10,367 nucleotides of DNA. It comes from Glaesserella sp041817755 (GTDB lineage Bacteria; Pseudomonadota; Gammaproteobacteria; Enterobacterales; Pasteurellaceae). Shown piece by piece: positions 1-5,105 of this stretch. The position numbers and the translations under genes are program-made. The notes under the pieces are model-generated. The model was not told the DNA's origin and did no database searches. It was given only the letters and a program-made list of their open reading frames with translations. The stretch is taken from NCBI RefSeq assembly GCF_041817755.1, contig NZ_JBGYBX010000066.1:1-10367 (forward strand). The letters are read 5' to 3'. Positions within the stretch are counted from its first letter, which is position 1. Each line of letters opens with the position of its first letter.

Positions 1-2
1 AA

Positions 3-83
3 TTTTGGTTGTCAGCCTTATTCATTATAGGAGGATTTTTTTATTCTGTTCATCGCTTAAGCTCTTTGATTCCATACGCATAG
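3..83 (+). CDS. C-terminal end of a probable membrane protein (5' partial)
   Basis: An open frame enters from the left edge and ends at a TAG at 81-83, giving 26 residues. The peptide starts FWLSALFIIGGFFYSV, a hydrophobic stretch that could be a last membrane helix, and ends HRLSSLIPYA. The stop codon lies inside the left-hand hairpin of a rho-independent terminator on the same strand (72-95), which supports a real plus-strand gene ending here, convergent with gnd. Too little is present to name a family. The other two plus frames also run for some distance, so the frame choice rests on the hydrophobic peptide and the terminator position. Confidence 0.4.
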   Translation, partial: FWLSALFIIGGFFYSVHRLSSLIPYA

Positions 84-95
84 CGTATGGTTTTT
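72..95 (+). terminator. Rho-independent terminator of the upstream plus-strand gene
   Basis: CCATACGC and GCGTATGG form a perfect 8-bp stem with a three-base loop (72-90), followed directly by five T on the plus strand. It overlaps the stop codon of the partial upstream frame. Confidence 0.6.
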
Positions 96-120
96 ATAGC
101 TAGACTTTGTCTAGCTATAA
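94..120. repeat. Perfect 12-bp inverted repeat with a 3-base loop
   Basis: TTATAGCTAGAC, a TTT loop and GTCTAGCTATAA form a perfect stem. Neither strand has a clear T-run after it, so by itself it is not a canonical terminator. It sits between two other hairpins (72-90 and 124-146) in the convergent gap downstream of gnd. Confidence 0.6.
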
Positions 121-123
121 TCA

Positions 124-146
124 AAGGGGCGAATGATTCGCCCCTT
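124..146 (-). terminator. Probable gnd terminator hairpin
   Basis: AAGGGGCGAA and TTCGCCCCTT form a perfect 10-bp stem around a 3-base loop, ending 10 bases beyond the gnd stop codon. Read on the minus strand it is followed by TTTGATT, a weak T-rich tail. Its GGGGC...GCCCC outline with a three-base loop resembles the RAYT-linked hairpins at 1645-2319, so it may be a co-opted repeat. Confidence 0.55.
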
Positions 147-156
147 ATCGATTTAA

Positions 157-1611
157 TTAAACATCATAAGTTGTCGATGCCGTATTCCCACCGCGACCTG
201 TCCAGTTGGTGTGGAAGAATTCGCCGCGAGGTTTATCAGTACGCTCATAAGTGTGTGCGCCGAAGTAGTCACGTTGTGCTTGGAGTAAGTTTGCCGGTAA
301 ACGATCCGAAGTATAACCGTCTAGGAAGGTAATCGCACTTGCCATACACGGCATTGGGATACCGACTTCGATAGACTTCGCCACCACTTTACGCCAGTCA
401 CTTAATGCGTTCTCTAAAATGCCTTTGAAGTAAGCATCTGAACCTAAGAACACTAAATCCGGGTTCGCTTCGTAAGCATCACGAATGTTGCCTAAGAAAC
501 GGCTACGAATGATACAACCTTCACGCCATAATAATGCTGTTGCACCGTAGTTGATGTCCCAACCAAAGTTTTCAGACGCTTCACGAATCAGCATAAAGCC
601 TTGTGCGTAAGAGATAATTTTTGACGCCAATAACGCTTTACGCACCGCTTCGATCCAAACTTGTTTGTCGCCTTCCACTTTGCCGATAGTTTTGTTGAAT
701 AATTTAGAGGCGGCAACACGTTGATCTTTGAATGAAGATACGCAACGAGCAAACACTGACTCGGTGATTAAGGTTAATGGAATACCGAAATCTAATGCAT
801 TGATCCCTGTCCATTTTCCTGTACCTTTTTGACCTGCGGTATCAAGGATTTTTTCCACTAACGGCGTACCGTCTGTGTCTTTGTAGCCTAAAATATCCGT
901 TGTAATATCAATGAGATAGCTGTCAAGTTCAGTTTTTTTCCATTCAGCAAAGATCGCCTGCATTTCATCATAGCTTAAACCTAAACCGTCTTTTAAGAAC
1001 TGGTAAGCTTCACAGATTAACTGCATATCGCCGTATTCGATACCATTGTGTACCATTTTCACGAAATGACCGGCACCTTCTTTGCCCACCCAGTCACAGC
1101 AAGGCTCACCTTTGTCGGTTTTTGCTGAAATTGCTTGGAAAATCGGTTTAACGTATTGCCATGCTTCTTCATTACCGCCCGGCATAATGGAAGGCCCGTG
1201 ACGCGCCCCTTCTTCACCGCCCGACACGCCCGAACCGATAAAGCGAATGCCTTTTTCCGCTAACGCTTTCACACGGCGGTTGGTATCAGGGTAATTCGAG
1301 TTACCGCCATCAATGATGATGTCGCCTACTTCTAAGTGCGGTAATAATGCATCGATAAATTGATCGACCACTTCACCCGCACGCACCATTAACATCACTT
1401 TGCGTGGTTTTTCTAATTTCGAGGCTAAATCTTCTAAGGAATACGCCCCGATAATGTTTGTGCCTTTCGCTGCACCTGCTAAAAACTCGTCCACTTTTGA
1501 CGTAGTACGGTTATACGCCACGACTTTAAAGCCGTTGTCGTTCATATTTAAAATAAGGTTCTGACCCATTACCGCTAAACCGATAACGCCGATATCGCCT
1601 TTTACTGACAT
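157..1611 (-). CDS. gnd: 6-phosphogluconate dehydrogenase, decarboxylating
   Basis: This enzyme oxidatively decarboxylates 6-phosphogluconate to ribulose-5-phosphate with NADP+, the third step of the oxidative pentose phosphate pathway, in the cytosol. The 484 residues match the usual length (E. coli about 468). Visible motifs are the N-terminal nucleotide-binding GLAVMGQNL (11-19), DGGNSNY (101-107), the substrate-binding VSGGEEGARHGPSIMPGG (129-146) and the catalytic segment GHFVKMVHNGIEY (181-193), with the expected Lys185 and Glu192. The C-terminal tail includes RTDKPRGEFFHTNWTGRGG. The start is set by AGGAG five or six bases upstream (1618-1622). Its pathway partners zwf and pgl lie upstream on the same strand, but four accessory genes separate it from them, so it probably has its own promoter in 1612-1754. 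Confidence 0.97.
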   Translation of the reverse strand: MSVKGDIGVIGLAVMGQNLILNMNDNGFKVVAYNRTTSKVDEFLAGAAKGTNIIGAYSLEDLASKLEKPRKVMLMVRAGEVVDQFIDALLPHLEVGDIIIDGGNSNYPDTNRRVKALAEKGIRFIGSGVSGGEEGARHGPSIMPGGNEEAWQYVKPIFQAISAKTDKGEPCCDWVGKEGAGHFVKMVHNGIEYGDMQLICEAYQFLKDGLGLSYDEMQAIFAEWKKTELDSYLIDITTDILGYKDTDGTPLVEKILDTAGQKGTGKWTGINALDFGIPLTLITESVFARCVSSFKDQRVAASKLFNKTIGKVEGDKQVWIEAVRKALLASKIISYAQGFMLIREASENFGWDINYGATALLWREGCIIRSRFLGNIRDAYEANPDLVFLGSDAYFKGILENALSDWRKVVAKSIEVGIPMPCMASAITFLDGYTSDRLPANLLQAQRDYFGAHTYERTDKPRGEFFHTNWTGRGGNTASTTYDV

Positions 1612-1644
1612 TTTTTGCTCCTGTTGGATTGTTAAATTTTTTTT

Positions 1645-1668
1645 GGGGCTAATGTAATTAGCCCCTAC
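1645..1668 (-). repeat. GTAG-headed REP-like hairpin, copy A
   Basis: GGGGCTAAT, loop GTA, ATTAGCCCC, then TAC. On the minus strand this reads GTAG leading into a 9-bp stem with a 3-base loop. It lies in the gnd leader, 33 bases upstream of the start codon, and faces copy B head to head. Confidence 0.7.
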
Positions 1669-1690
1669 AGTTTTATATCTAATATATATT

Positions 1691-1714
1691 GTAGGGGAAA
1701 ATTATATTTGCCCC
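1691..1714 (+). repeat. GTAG-headed REP-like hairpin, copy B (diverged)
   Basis: GTAGGGG, then AAAATTATATTTG, then CCCC. Compared with the intact copy at 1970 it has two substitutions, one of which breaks a stem pair. With copy A it forms an inverted pair like the paired REPs of a BIME. Confidence 0.6.
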
Positions 1715-1734
1715 GAATTTTACGATAATTTATT

Positions 1735-1758
1735 AGGGTTAGTGTGATTAACCCCTAC
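1735..1758 (-). repeat. GTAG-headed REP-like hairpin, copy C, overlapping the RAYT stop codon
   Basis: AGGGTTAGT, loop GTG, ATTAACCCC, then TAC. One position of the inner stem is not Watson-Crick. The minus-strand GTAG of this copy contains the TAG stop codon of the RAYT gene (1755-1757). Confidence 0.6.
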
Positions 1759-2273
1759 TGTTTCACATATAATTGATCTAATTCCCAAAAAATAGGATTG
1801 TTTTGAATATATTCATGGATTTTTAAATAGGATTTTTCATCTCGAATAATATGCTCATAATAATTGCGTTGCCAAACATCAAGGATATTTGTATTTTCTC
1901 TTGCCCAAGATGTTACACCTGATTTAAAACCACGCACTATTGAACCGATTGTTTGCGATGTTCCTTTTTGTAGGGGCAAATTACATTTGCCCCTATTATA
2001 TTCGATGATTTCGATAATACCGTGTAAATGATTAGGCATAACAACAAATTCATCTATTCTTGCCTGTGGGAAAAATTCTGGAATTTGTTCCCAACATTTT
2101 TTCACATAATGACCTAAATTATTTAGCAATATTTGTTGATTGACGATTTGTCCAAATAAACATTCTTTGTTTTTACAACAAATCGTAATGAAATAAAATC
2201 CTTCTTTGCGGTAATCATAATATTTCAAACGAATTGATTTTCTATGATGAATGTCAGCATTATATTTTGTCAT
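1755..2273 (-). CDS. REP-associated tyrosine transposase (RAYT, IS200-like Y1 family)
   Basis: A 172-residue single-domain HUH nuclease of the transposase IS200-like superfamily. RAYTs are thought to cut and move short REP hairpins rather than themselves. The HUH pair lies in MPNHLHGII (His82, His84). The catalytic tyrosine is expected at Tyr138 in VWQRNYYEHII, with a following helix KIHEYIQNNP. The segment TIGSIVRGFKSGVTSWAR (108-125) is typical of RAYTs. The frame is intact, so the enzyme may be active. Five hairpins with a GTAG foot, the known hallmark of RAYT substrates, lie within about 110 bases of the gene or inside it. The start is uncertain because no strong ribosome-binding site precedes 2273. 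No IS200/IS605 ends were seen, so this is not a complete insertion sequence. Confidence 0.9.
   Translation of the reverse strand: MTKYNADIHHRKSIRLKYYDYRKEGFYFITICCKNKECLFGQIVNQQILLNNLGHYVKKCWEQIPEFFPQARIDEFVVMPNHLHGIIEIIEYNRGKCNLPLQKGTSQTIGSIVRGFKSGVTSWARENTNILDVWQRNYYEHIIRDEKSYLKIHEYIQNNPIFWELDQLYVKQ
1970..1995 (+). repeat. GTAG-headed REP-like hairpin, copy D, inside the RAYT coding sequence
   Basis: GTAG leads into GGGGCAAAT, loop TAC, ATTTGCCCC, and the flanking TA/TA bases extend the stem to 11 bp. It encodes NRGKCNLPL (residues 93-101), in the linker between the HUH motif and the TIGSIVRGFKS helix, without breaking the frame. Confidence 0.75.
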
Positions 2274-2295
2274 AAAAGATTTATTTCGGGTTTAT

Positions 2296-2319
2296 GGGGC
2301 AAATGTAATTTGCCCCTAC
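2296..2319 (-). repeat. GTAG-headed REP-like hairpin, copy E
   Basis: GGGGCAAAT, loop GTA, ATTTGCCCC, then TAC. The 21-base hairpin is the exact reverse complement of copy D. It lies 22 bases upstream of the RAYT start and a few bases past the DUF1304 stop codon. Confidence 0.75.
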
Positions 2320-2323
2320 ATAT

Positions 2324-2683
2324 TTATGCAAACAAATTTACTATTAACGCCAACACCGCCGGCATTCCCTGTTTAATCAAAATCCCTTTATTTTTCGCAC
2401 TTATCGCCCCATAAACCGCAGCAACAATCACGCAACTTAAAAAGAAATTAGTCACCGTACTTTGTTGAATACAAAGGGAAAAAATAAGCCCAGCGGCTAA
2501 AAAGCCGTTATACAACCCTTGATTCGCAAACAACAACTGAATTTTAGGGTTGCTTGCTGTTTGTTCGTCTAAATTAAAAATCTGCCTTGCCTTCGGGCTG
2601 TTTAACGCAAACATTTCTAAATACATAATATAGAAATGTTCAAGGGCGACAATGATGGTTAAAATATAAGCCAGTATTGACAT
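2324..2683 (-). CDS. DUF1304 family small membrane protein
   Basis: A 119-residue integral membrane protein with about four helices: near 3-24, 50-70, 76-94 and 104-118. EHFYIMYLEMF (15-25) and ANQGLYNGFLAAGL (53-66) are patterns I associate with the DUF1304 family, whose function is unknown. I chose the start at 2683 because AAGGAA precedes it at good spacing. An ATG 27 bases further upstream (2710) lies in the uptake-sequence inverted repeat and would add nine charged residues unlike a membrane protein N-terminus. It follows the ORF6N gene by 60 bases, with the uptake-sequence pair between them. Confidence 0.8.
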   Translation of the reverse strand: MSILAYILTIIVALEHFYIMYLEMFALNSPKARQIFNLDEQTASNPKIQLLFANQGLYNGFLAAGLIFSLCIQQSTVTNFFLSCVIVAAVYGAISAKNKGILIKQGMPAVLALIVNLFA

Positions 2684-2697
2684 TATTTTCCTTCCTG

Positions 2698-2743
2698 ACA
2701 AGCGGTGCATTTTGCAAAATTTTTTGCAGATCTGACCGCTTGC
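2698..2743. terminator. Inverted pair of uptake signal sequences, probable terminator of the ORF6N gene
   Basis: ACAAGCGGT at 2698-2706 and its inverted counterpart ACCGCTTGC at 2735-2743 can form an 8-bp stem, and the A/T-rich arms between them contain a second inverted repeat. The element begins immediately after the ORF6N stop codon. Inverted uptake-sequence pairs downstream of genes are a known terminator arrangement in Pasteurellaceae. A clean T-run after the stem is not obvious. Confidence 0.55.
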
Positions 2744-3637
2744 TTATTGTTCTTCTAACTGTTCTAAAATTTTACTGGTTGATAAATCCATTTTAGAAAA
2801 GGCAAACCATTTTTTGCCCAAATCCTTTAATGAGGCACCGATATGGTAGAGTTCGGTGCGATCTAAAATCAAAAATCTATCGTGTGATTGACTAAACGGT
2901 TTTATCGTTATTGGCTCATATTGACTATTATAGCGTTCTAAATCAAGTGCCAACTGTCGGCTGATTGTTTTTGTATAAAGTGTGACATCCACACCTGATT
3001 TACGTTTACTAAATAGCGTCAAGACAGAATCATCAAGATAATTGTCAATCAAAATAATAGAAGATTCTGCTTTTCTTACTAAATCGGCTACAAAAGCATA
3101 AGCATCAAAGGTTTCACCATCAAAAAAGATACCCTGAGTGCGTGGTTTATTTCCTTCTAGAGCTAAGAATACTTGCTCCAATTGCCCAGACATTTCAATC
3201 TGCTTACGTTCTACATTTTCTAATCGTTGAATAACGCCGGCATTATTCAGCAACGTGTGTCGCATTTGTACGAAAGCCTGCATAATTTTAATGCTGACTT
3301 GAATTGCAACTTCACTACGCAATACGGTTGAAAGCATTGCAATACCTTGTTCGGTAAAGGCATAGGGTAAATATTTTCTATGTTTACCCTTCGCATTTTT
3401 ATTTTCTTCTTTCTCTAAGATCACAAATTGTGATCTTAGAGATTGCCACTCACTTTCCGTCAATTGAAAACGAAATTCCGCTGGAAAGCGCTCCAAATTT
3501 CGTCTAACCGATTGGTTAAATGTTCTCGTTTCTACTTGATAAAGGCTTGCCAAATGGCTATCAAGCATTACTTGAACATTTCTTACCGTAAAAATCTGTG
3601 CTTCCAATTCAGGATTAATTTGTACTAATTGGTTCAT
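2744..3637 (-). CDS. ORF6N-domain DNA-binding protein with a PLD-like C-terminal domain
   Basis: A 297-residue protein. The N-terminal part (about 13-125) matches the ORF6N/KilA-N-type DNA-binding domain found in phage and mobile-element proteins, with VMLDSHLASLYQVETRTFNQ (23-42), RFPAEFRFQLT (50-60) and KYLPYAFTEQGIAML (88-102). A probable coiled coil spans about 135-165. The C-terminal part (about 176-285) looks phospholipase-D-like: SSIILIDNYLDDSVLTLF, then HDRFLILDRTELYHIGASL (252-270). This resembles an HKD motif with Arg in place of Lys, so catalysis is doubtful. The start is supported by AAGGA about eight bases upstream. Residues 66-76 are encoded by a 31-bp palindrome whose core recurs twice in the gene's leader, which suggests autoregulation. 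Cellular role unknown; an anti-phage or phage-derived role is possible. Confidence 0.85.
   Translation of the reverse strand: MNQLVQINPELEAQIFTVRNVQVMLDSHLASLYQVETRTFNQSVRRNLERFPAEFRFQLTESEWQSLRSQFVILEKEENKNAKGKHRKYLPYAFTEQGIAMLSTVLRSEVAIQVSIKIMQAFVQMRHTLLNNAGVIQRLENVERKQIEMSGQLEQVFLALEGNKPRTQGIFFDGETFDAYAFVADLVRKAESSIILIDNYLDDSVLTLFSKRKSGVDVTLYTKTISRQLALDLERYNSQYEPITIKPFSQSHDRFLILDRTELYHIGASLKDLGKKWFAFSKMDLSTSKILEQLEEQ
3412..3442. repeat. 31-bp perfect palindrome inside the ORF6N coding sequence
   Basis: Arms of 15 bp, TCTCTAAGATCACAA and its complement TTGTGATCTTAGAGA, lie around a single A. It covers codons 66-76 (SLRSQFVILEK). The core TAAGATCACAA-N-TTGTGATCTTA is shared exactly, apart from the central base, with the leader palindrome at 3775-3801. 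Confidence 0.85.
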
Positions 3638-3668
3638 CTTTTTTCCTTCAGCATTTTATTTTTAGCAT

Positions 3669-3695
3669 TTTGAGGTCACAACTTGTGACCTCAAA
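3669..3695. promoter_or_regulatory. 27-bp palindrome in the ORF6N leader (operator candidate 1)
   Basis: TTTGAGGTCACAA, a central C, and TTGTGACCTCAAA form a perfect palindrome 32 bases upstream of the ORF6N start codon. The core TCACAA-N-TTGTGA is common to all three palindromes, while the outer arm differs (GAGG instead of AAGA). No T-run follows on either strand, so it is unlikely to be a terminator. Confidence 0.6.
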
Positions 3696-3774
3696 TAGAA
3701 ATTAGAATGAACCTTCTTATAACGAAGTTCGAATACCTTCTTACGATTTTTCGACACAGATCGCAAATTTAAAT

Positions 3775-3801
3775 TTTAAGATCACAATTTGTGATCTTAA
3801 A
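3775..3801. promoter_or_regulatory. 27-bp palindrome in the ORF6N leader (operator candidate 2)
   Basis: TTTAAGATCACAA, a central T, and TTGTGATCTTAAA form a perfect palindrome centred 106 bases from the one at 3682, about ten helical turns. The region between the two would hold the ORF6N promoter. It also has a 9-base direct repeat, ACCTTCTTA, at 3711 and 3735 flanking CGAAGTTCG. Confidence 0.6.
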
Positions 3802-3865
3802 TACTCACCATCAATTAGTGTTAACCTCGCAATGCGATCATATTTAAAGAACAATACCCAATCTT

Positions 3866-4258
3866 TTAATTTTTCGTCCATGCACTCGGGTGTTTCTCAA
3901 AACCGATGTGCGGATAGTAGTCGACCGCTTGGGGTGCGGCGAGCAAAATCAGTTTTGCTTTTGGGTGCAGTGCGTTTTGAGTCTGCTGAATGAGTACTTG
4001 CCCGATACCTTGTTTTTGGTAGTCGTCCCGCACCGCCAAGTCTGCCAAATAGCAACAGTAGCTAAAATCCGTCAGGGAGCGGGCAACGCCAATCAGTTCA
4101 TCCTTATCCCATGCGGAGATGATTAAATTGGCGTGCTTTAACATGGATTCTACACGCTCGGATTCATTAAGCGGACGACGTTCTCCCAACGTTGTTCGAT
4201 TTAATAATGTGCGATATTGCTCTACGGAGAGAGGAATATTGATTTTATATTCAATCAT
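3866..4258 (-). CDS. GNAT family N-acetyltransferase
   Basis: A 130-residue single-domain Gcn5-related acetyltransferase. The acetyl-CoA pyrophosphate-binding loop is QKQGIG (81-86), preceded by the strand YLADLAVRDDY (70-80). The C-terminal signature YYPHIGFEKHPSAW (114-127) is typical of small GNATs. Substrate cannot be read from the sequence. It lies 32 bases downstream of pgl on the same strand, so it may be cotranscribed with the pentose phosphate genes, although no clear ribosome-binding site precedes the ATG at 4258. A reversed uptake-sequence core lies inside it at 3924-3931. The 228 bases downstream, before the ORF6N gene, hold only that gene's leader. Confidence 0.85.
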   Translation of the reverse strand: MIEYKINIPLSVEQYRTLLNRTTLGERRPLNESERVESMLKHANLIISAWDKDELIGVARSLTDFSYCCYLADLAVRDDYQKQGIGQVLIQQTQNALHPKAKLILLAAPQAVDYYPHIGFEKHPSAWTKN

Positions 4259-4290
4259 GGCTTAACTCATTGGCAATCTATTCACAAAAA

Positions 4291-4989
4291 TTAAAGTAAT
4301 GCACCTGCTTCTTTGTCCAAATACCACTCGGTCACACCATTTGTCGCTTTAATTCTTGCCGCTGGGTAAGGCAGGTTTTCCGCCGGGGTAGTTTGGATTT
4401 CTTTGAGGATTTCCGCTTTGCTTGCCCCTGTGACTAAATAAGTAATGCGTTTGGCTTGTTCAATCAATTTAGCCGTTTTGGATATGCGGATTTGCCCTGT
4501 TTCAGGGTGTTTGGCAATCACAGCTAAATTCGGATCATTGAAATCTGTTTGATGTGGGAAAAGGGACGCGGTATGTCCGTCCGTTCCCATGCCTAAAATA
4601 ATCCAATCAAACTCACCGTTCGGGATACAAGCGGTCAGTTCTTGCGAAAATCTTGCAAGTTCTTGTTCCACAGGCTCTTCGCCACGAATACGGTGGATAT
4701 TTTTTGCTGGGATCTCGATATGATCAAACAGTAATTTTTGCACTTCGCCGTAATTACTTTCAGGATCTTGTGGCGGAACCATACGATCATCGCCCCACCA
4801 AAAATGTAAATTTTGCCATTGAATTTGGCTTTTATACGGCTCTTGAGCAAGGGTTTTAAACAGCAGTTTTGGTGTACTCCCACCCGATAACGAAATATGT
4901 ACAGGGCGATTTTGTTCACTATAAGCCTTAAATTCTTCGGCGATTTTTTCAACGGCGTTTTGGGCGGTATTAAAAATAATTGTGTTCAT
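4291..4989 (-). CDS. pgl: 6-phosphogluconolactonase
   Basis: This enzyme hydrolyses 6-phosphoglucono-1,5-lactone to 6-phosphogluconate, the second step of the oxidative pentose phosphate pathway. The 232-residue protein belongs to the DevB/SOL type (glucosamine-6-phosphate isomerase fold), not the beta-propeller type of E. coli. Motifs are LSGGSTPKLL (34-43), WGDDRMVPPQDPESNY (65-80) and LGMGTDGHTASLFP (132-145), the last holding the catalytic His139. The start at 4989 has AAGGAAAG close upstream. It directly follows zwf, separated by 116 bases filled with two inverted hairpin repeats. An uptake signal ACAAGCGGT lies within it at 4627. Confidence 0.95.
   Translation of the reverse strand: MNTIIFNTAQNAVEKIAEEFKAYSEQNRPVHISLSGGSTPKLLFKTLAQEPYKSQIQWQNLHFWWGDDRMVPPQDPESNYGEVQKLLFDHIEIPAKNIHRIRGEEPVEQELARFSQELTACIPNGEFDWIILGMGTDGHTASLFPHQTDFNDPNLAVIAKHPETGQIRISKTAKLIEQAKRITYLVTGASKAEILKEIQTTPAENLPYPAARIKATNGVTEWYLDKEAGALL
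4627..4635 (+). other. Apl-type DNA uptake signal core in pgl
   Basis: ACAAGCGGT followed by CA. Other copies of the AAGCGGT core in the window are at 2698, 2735 (reverse), 3924 (reverse, CCAAGCGGT), 5127 (reverse, CCAAGCGGT), 6381 (reverse, GCAAGCGGT), 6992 (GCAAGCGGT) and 10142 (reverse, GCAAGCGGT). Confidence 0.7.
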
Positions 4990-5001
4990 TTCACTTTCCT
5001 T

Positions 5002-5042
5002 AAAATCCCCCTTAATCCCCCTTTTTCAAAGGGGGAAATTTA
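5002..5042. repeat. C-rich hairpin repeat, copy 1, in the zwf-pgl gap
   Basis: A double run of CCCCC followed by a perfect 8-bp hairpin, CCCCCTTT, loop TTC, AAAGGGGG (5017-5035). The same arrangement recurs in inverted orientation at 5067-5105, so the pair forms a composite inverted repeat in the leader of pgl. Confidence 0.7.
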
Positions 5043-5066
5043 TGAGGAATAGAGATGATCTTGTAT

Positions 5067-5105
5067 TTATTCCCCCTCTTTGAAAAAGAGGGGGCAGGGG
5101 GAGAT
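5067..5105. repeat. C-rich hairpin repeat, copy 2, inverted relative to copy 1
   Basis: CCCCCTCTTT, loop GAA, AAAGAGGGGG (5072-5094), then CAGGGGGAGATTT. Its reverse complement aligns along its length with copy 1, including the second C-run. It ends at the zwf stop codon and could act as a transcription attenuator or messenger-stabilising hairpin between zwf and pgl. Confidence 0.7.

Noticed and set aside
1334..1342. Haemophilus-type uptake signal AAGTGCGGT in gnd
   Set aside because: A single copy within conserved coding sequence. The Actinobacillus-type core is far more frequent in the window.
1645..1758. Regularly spaced hairpins as a CRISPR array
   Set aside because: The units are inverted relative to each other, imperfect and few, with no constant spacer length and no cas genes.
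1645..2319. The RAYT region as a complete IS200/IS605 insertion sequence
   Set aside because: There is no second gene, no defined element ends or target sites, and the palindromes are repeated REP-like units rather than a single left and right end.
3669..3695. Leader palindrome as a transcription terminator or attenuator of the ORF6N gene
   Set aside because: No T-run follows the stem on either strand.
3412..3801. TCACAA-N-TTGTGA palindromes as CRP sites
   Set aside because: CRP sites read TGTGA-N6-TCACA. Here the half-sites are in the opposite order and one base apart.
4635..4952. A 105-residue frame inside pgl on the same strand
   Set aside because: It is a shadow of pgl, Lys/Arg-rich and without recognisable features.
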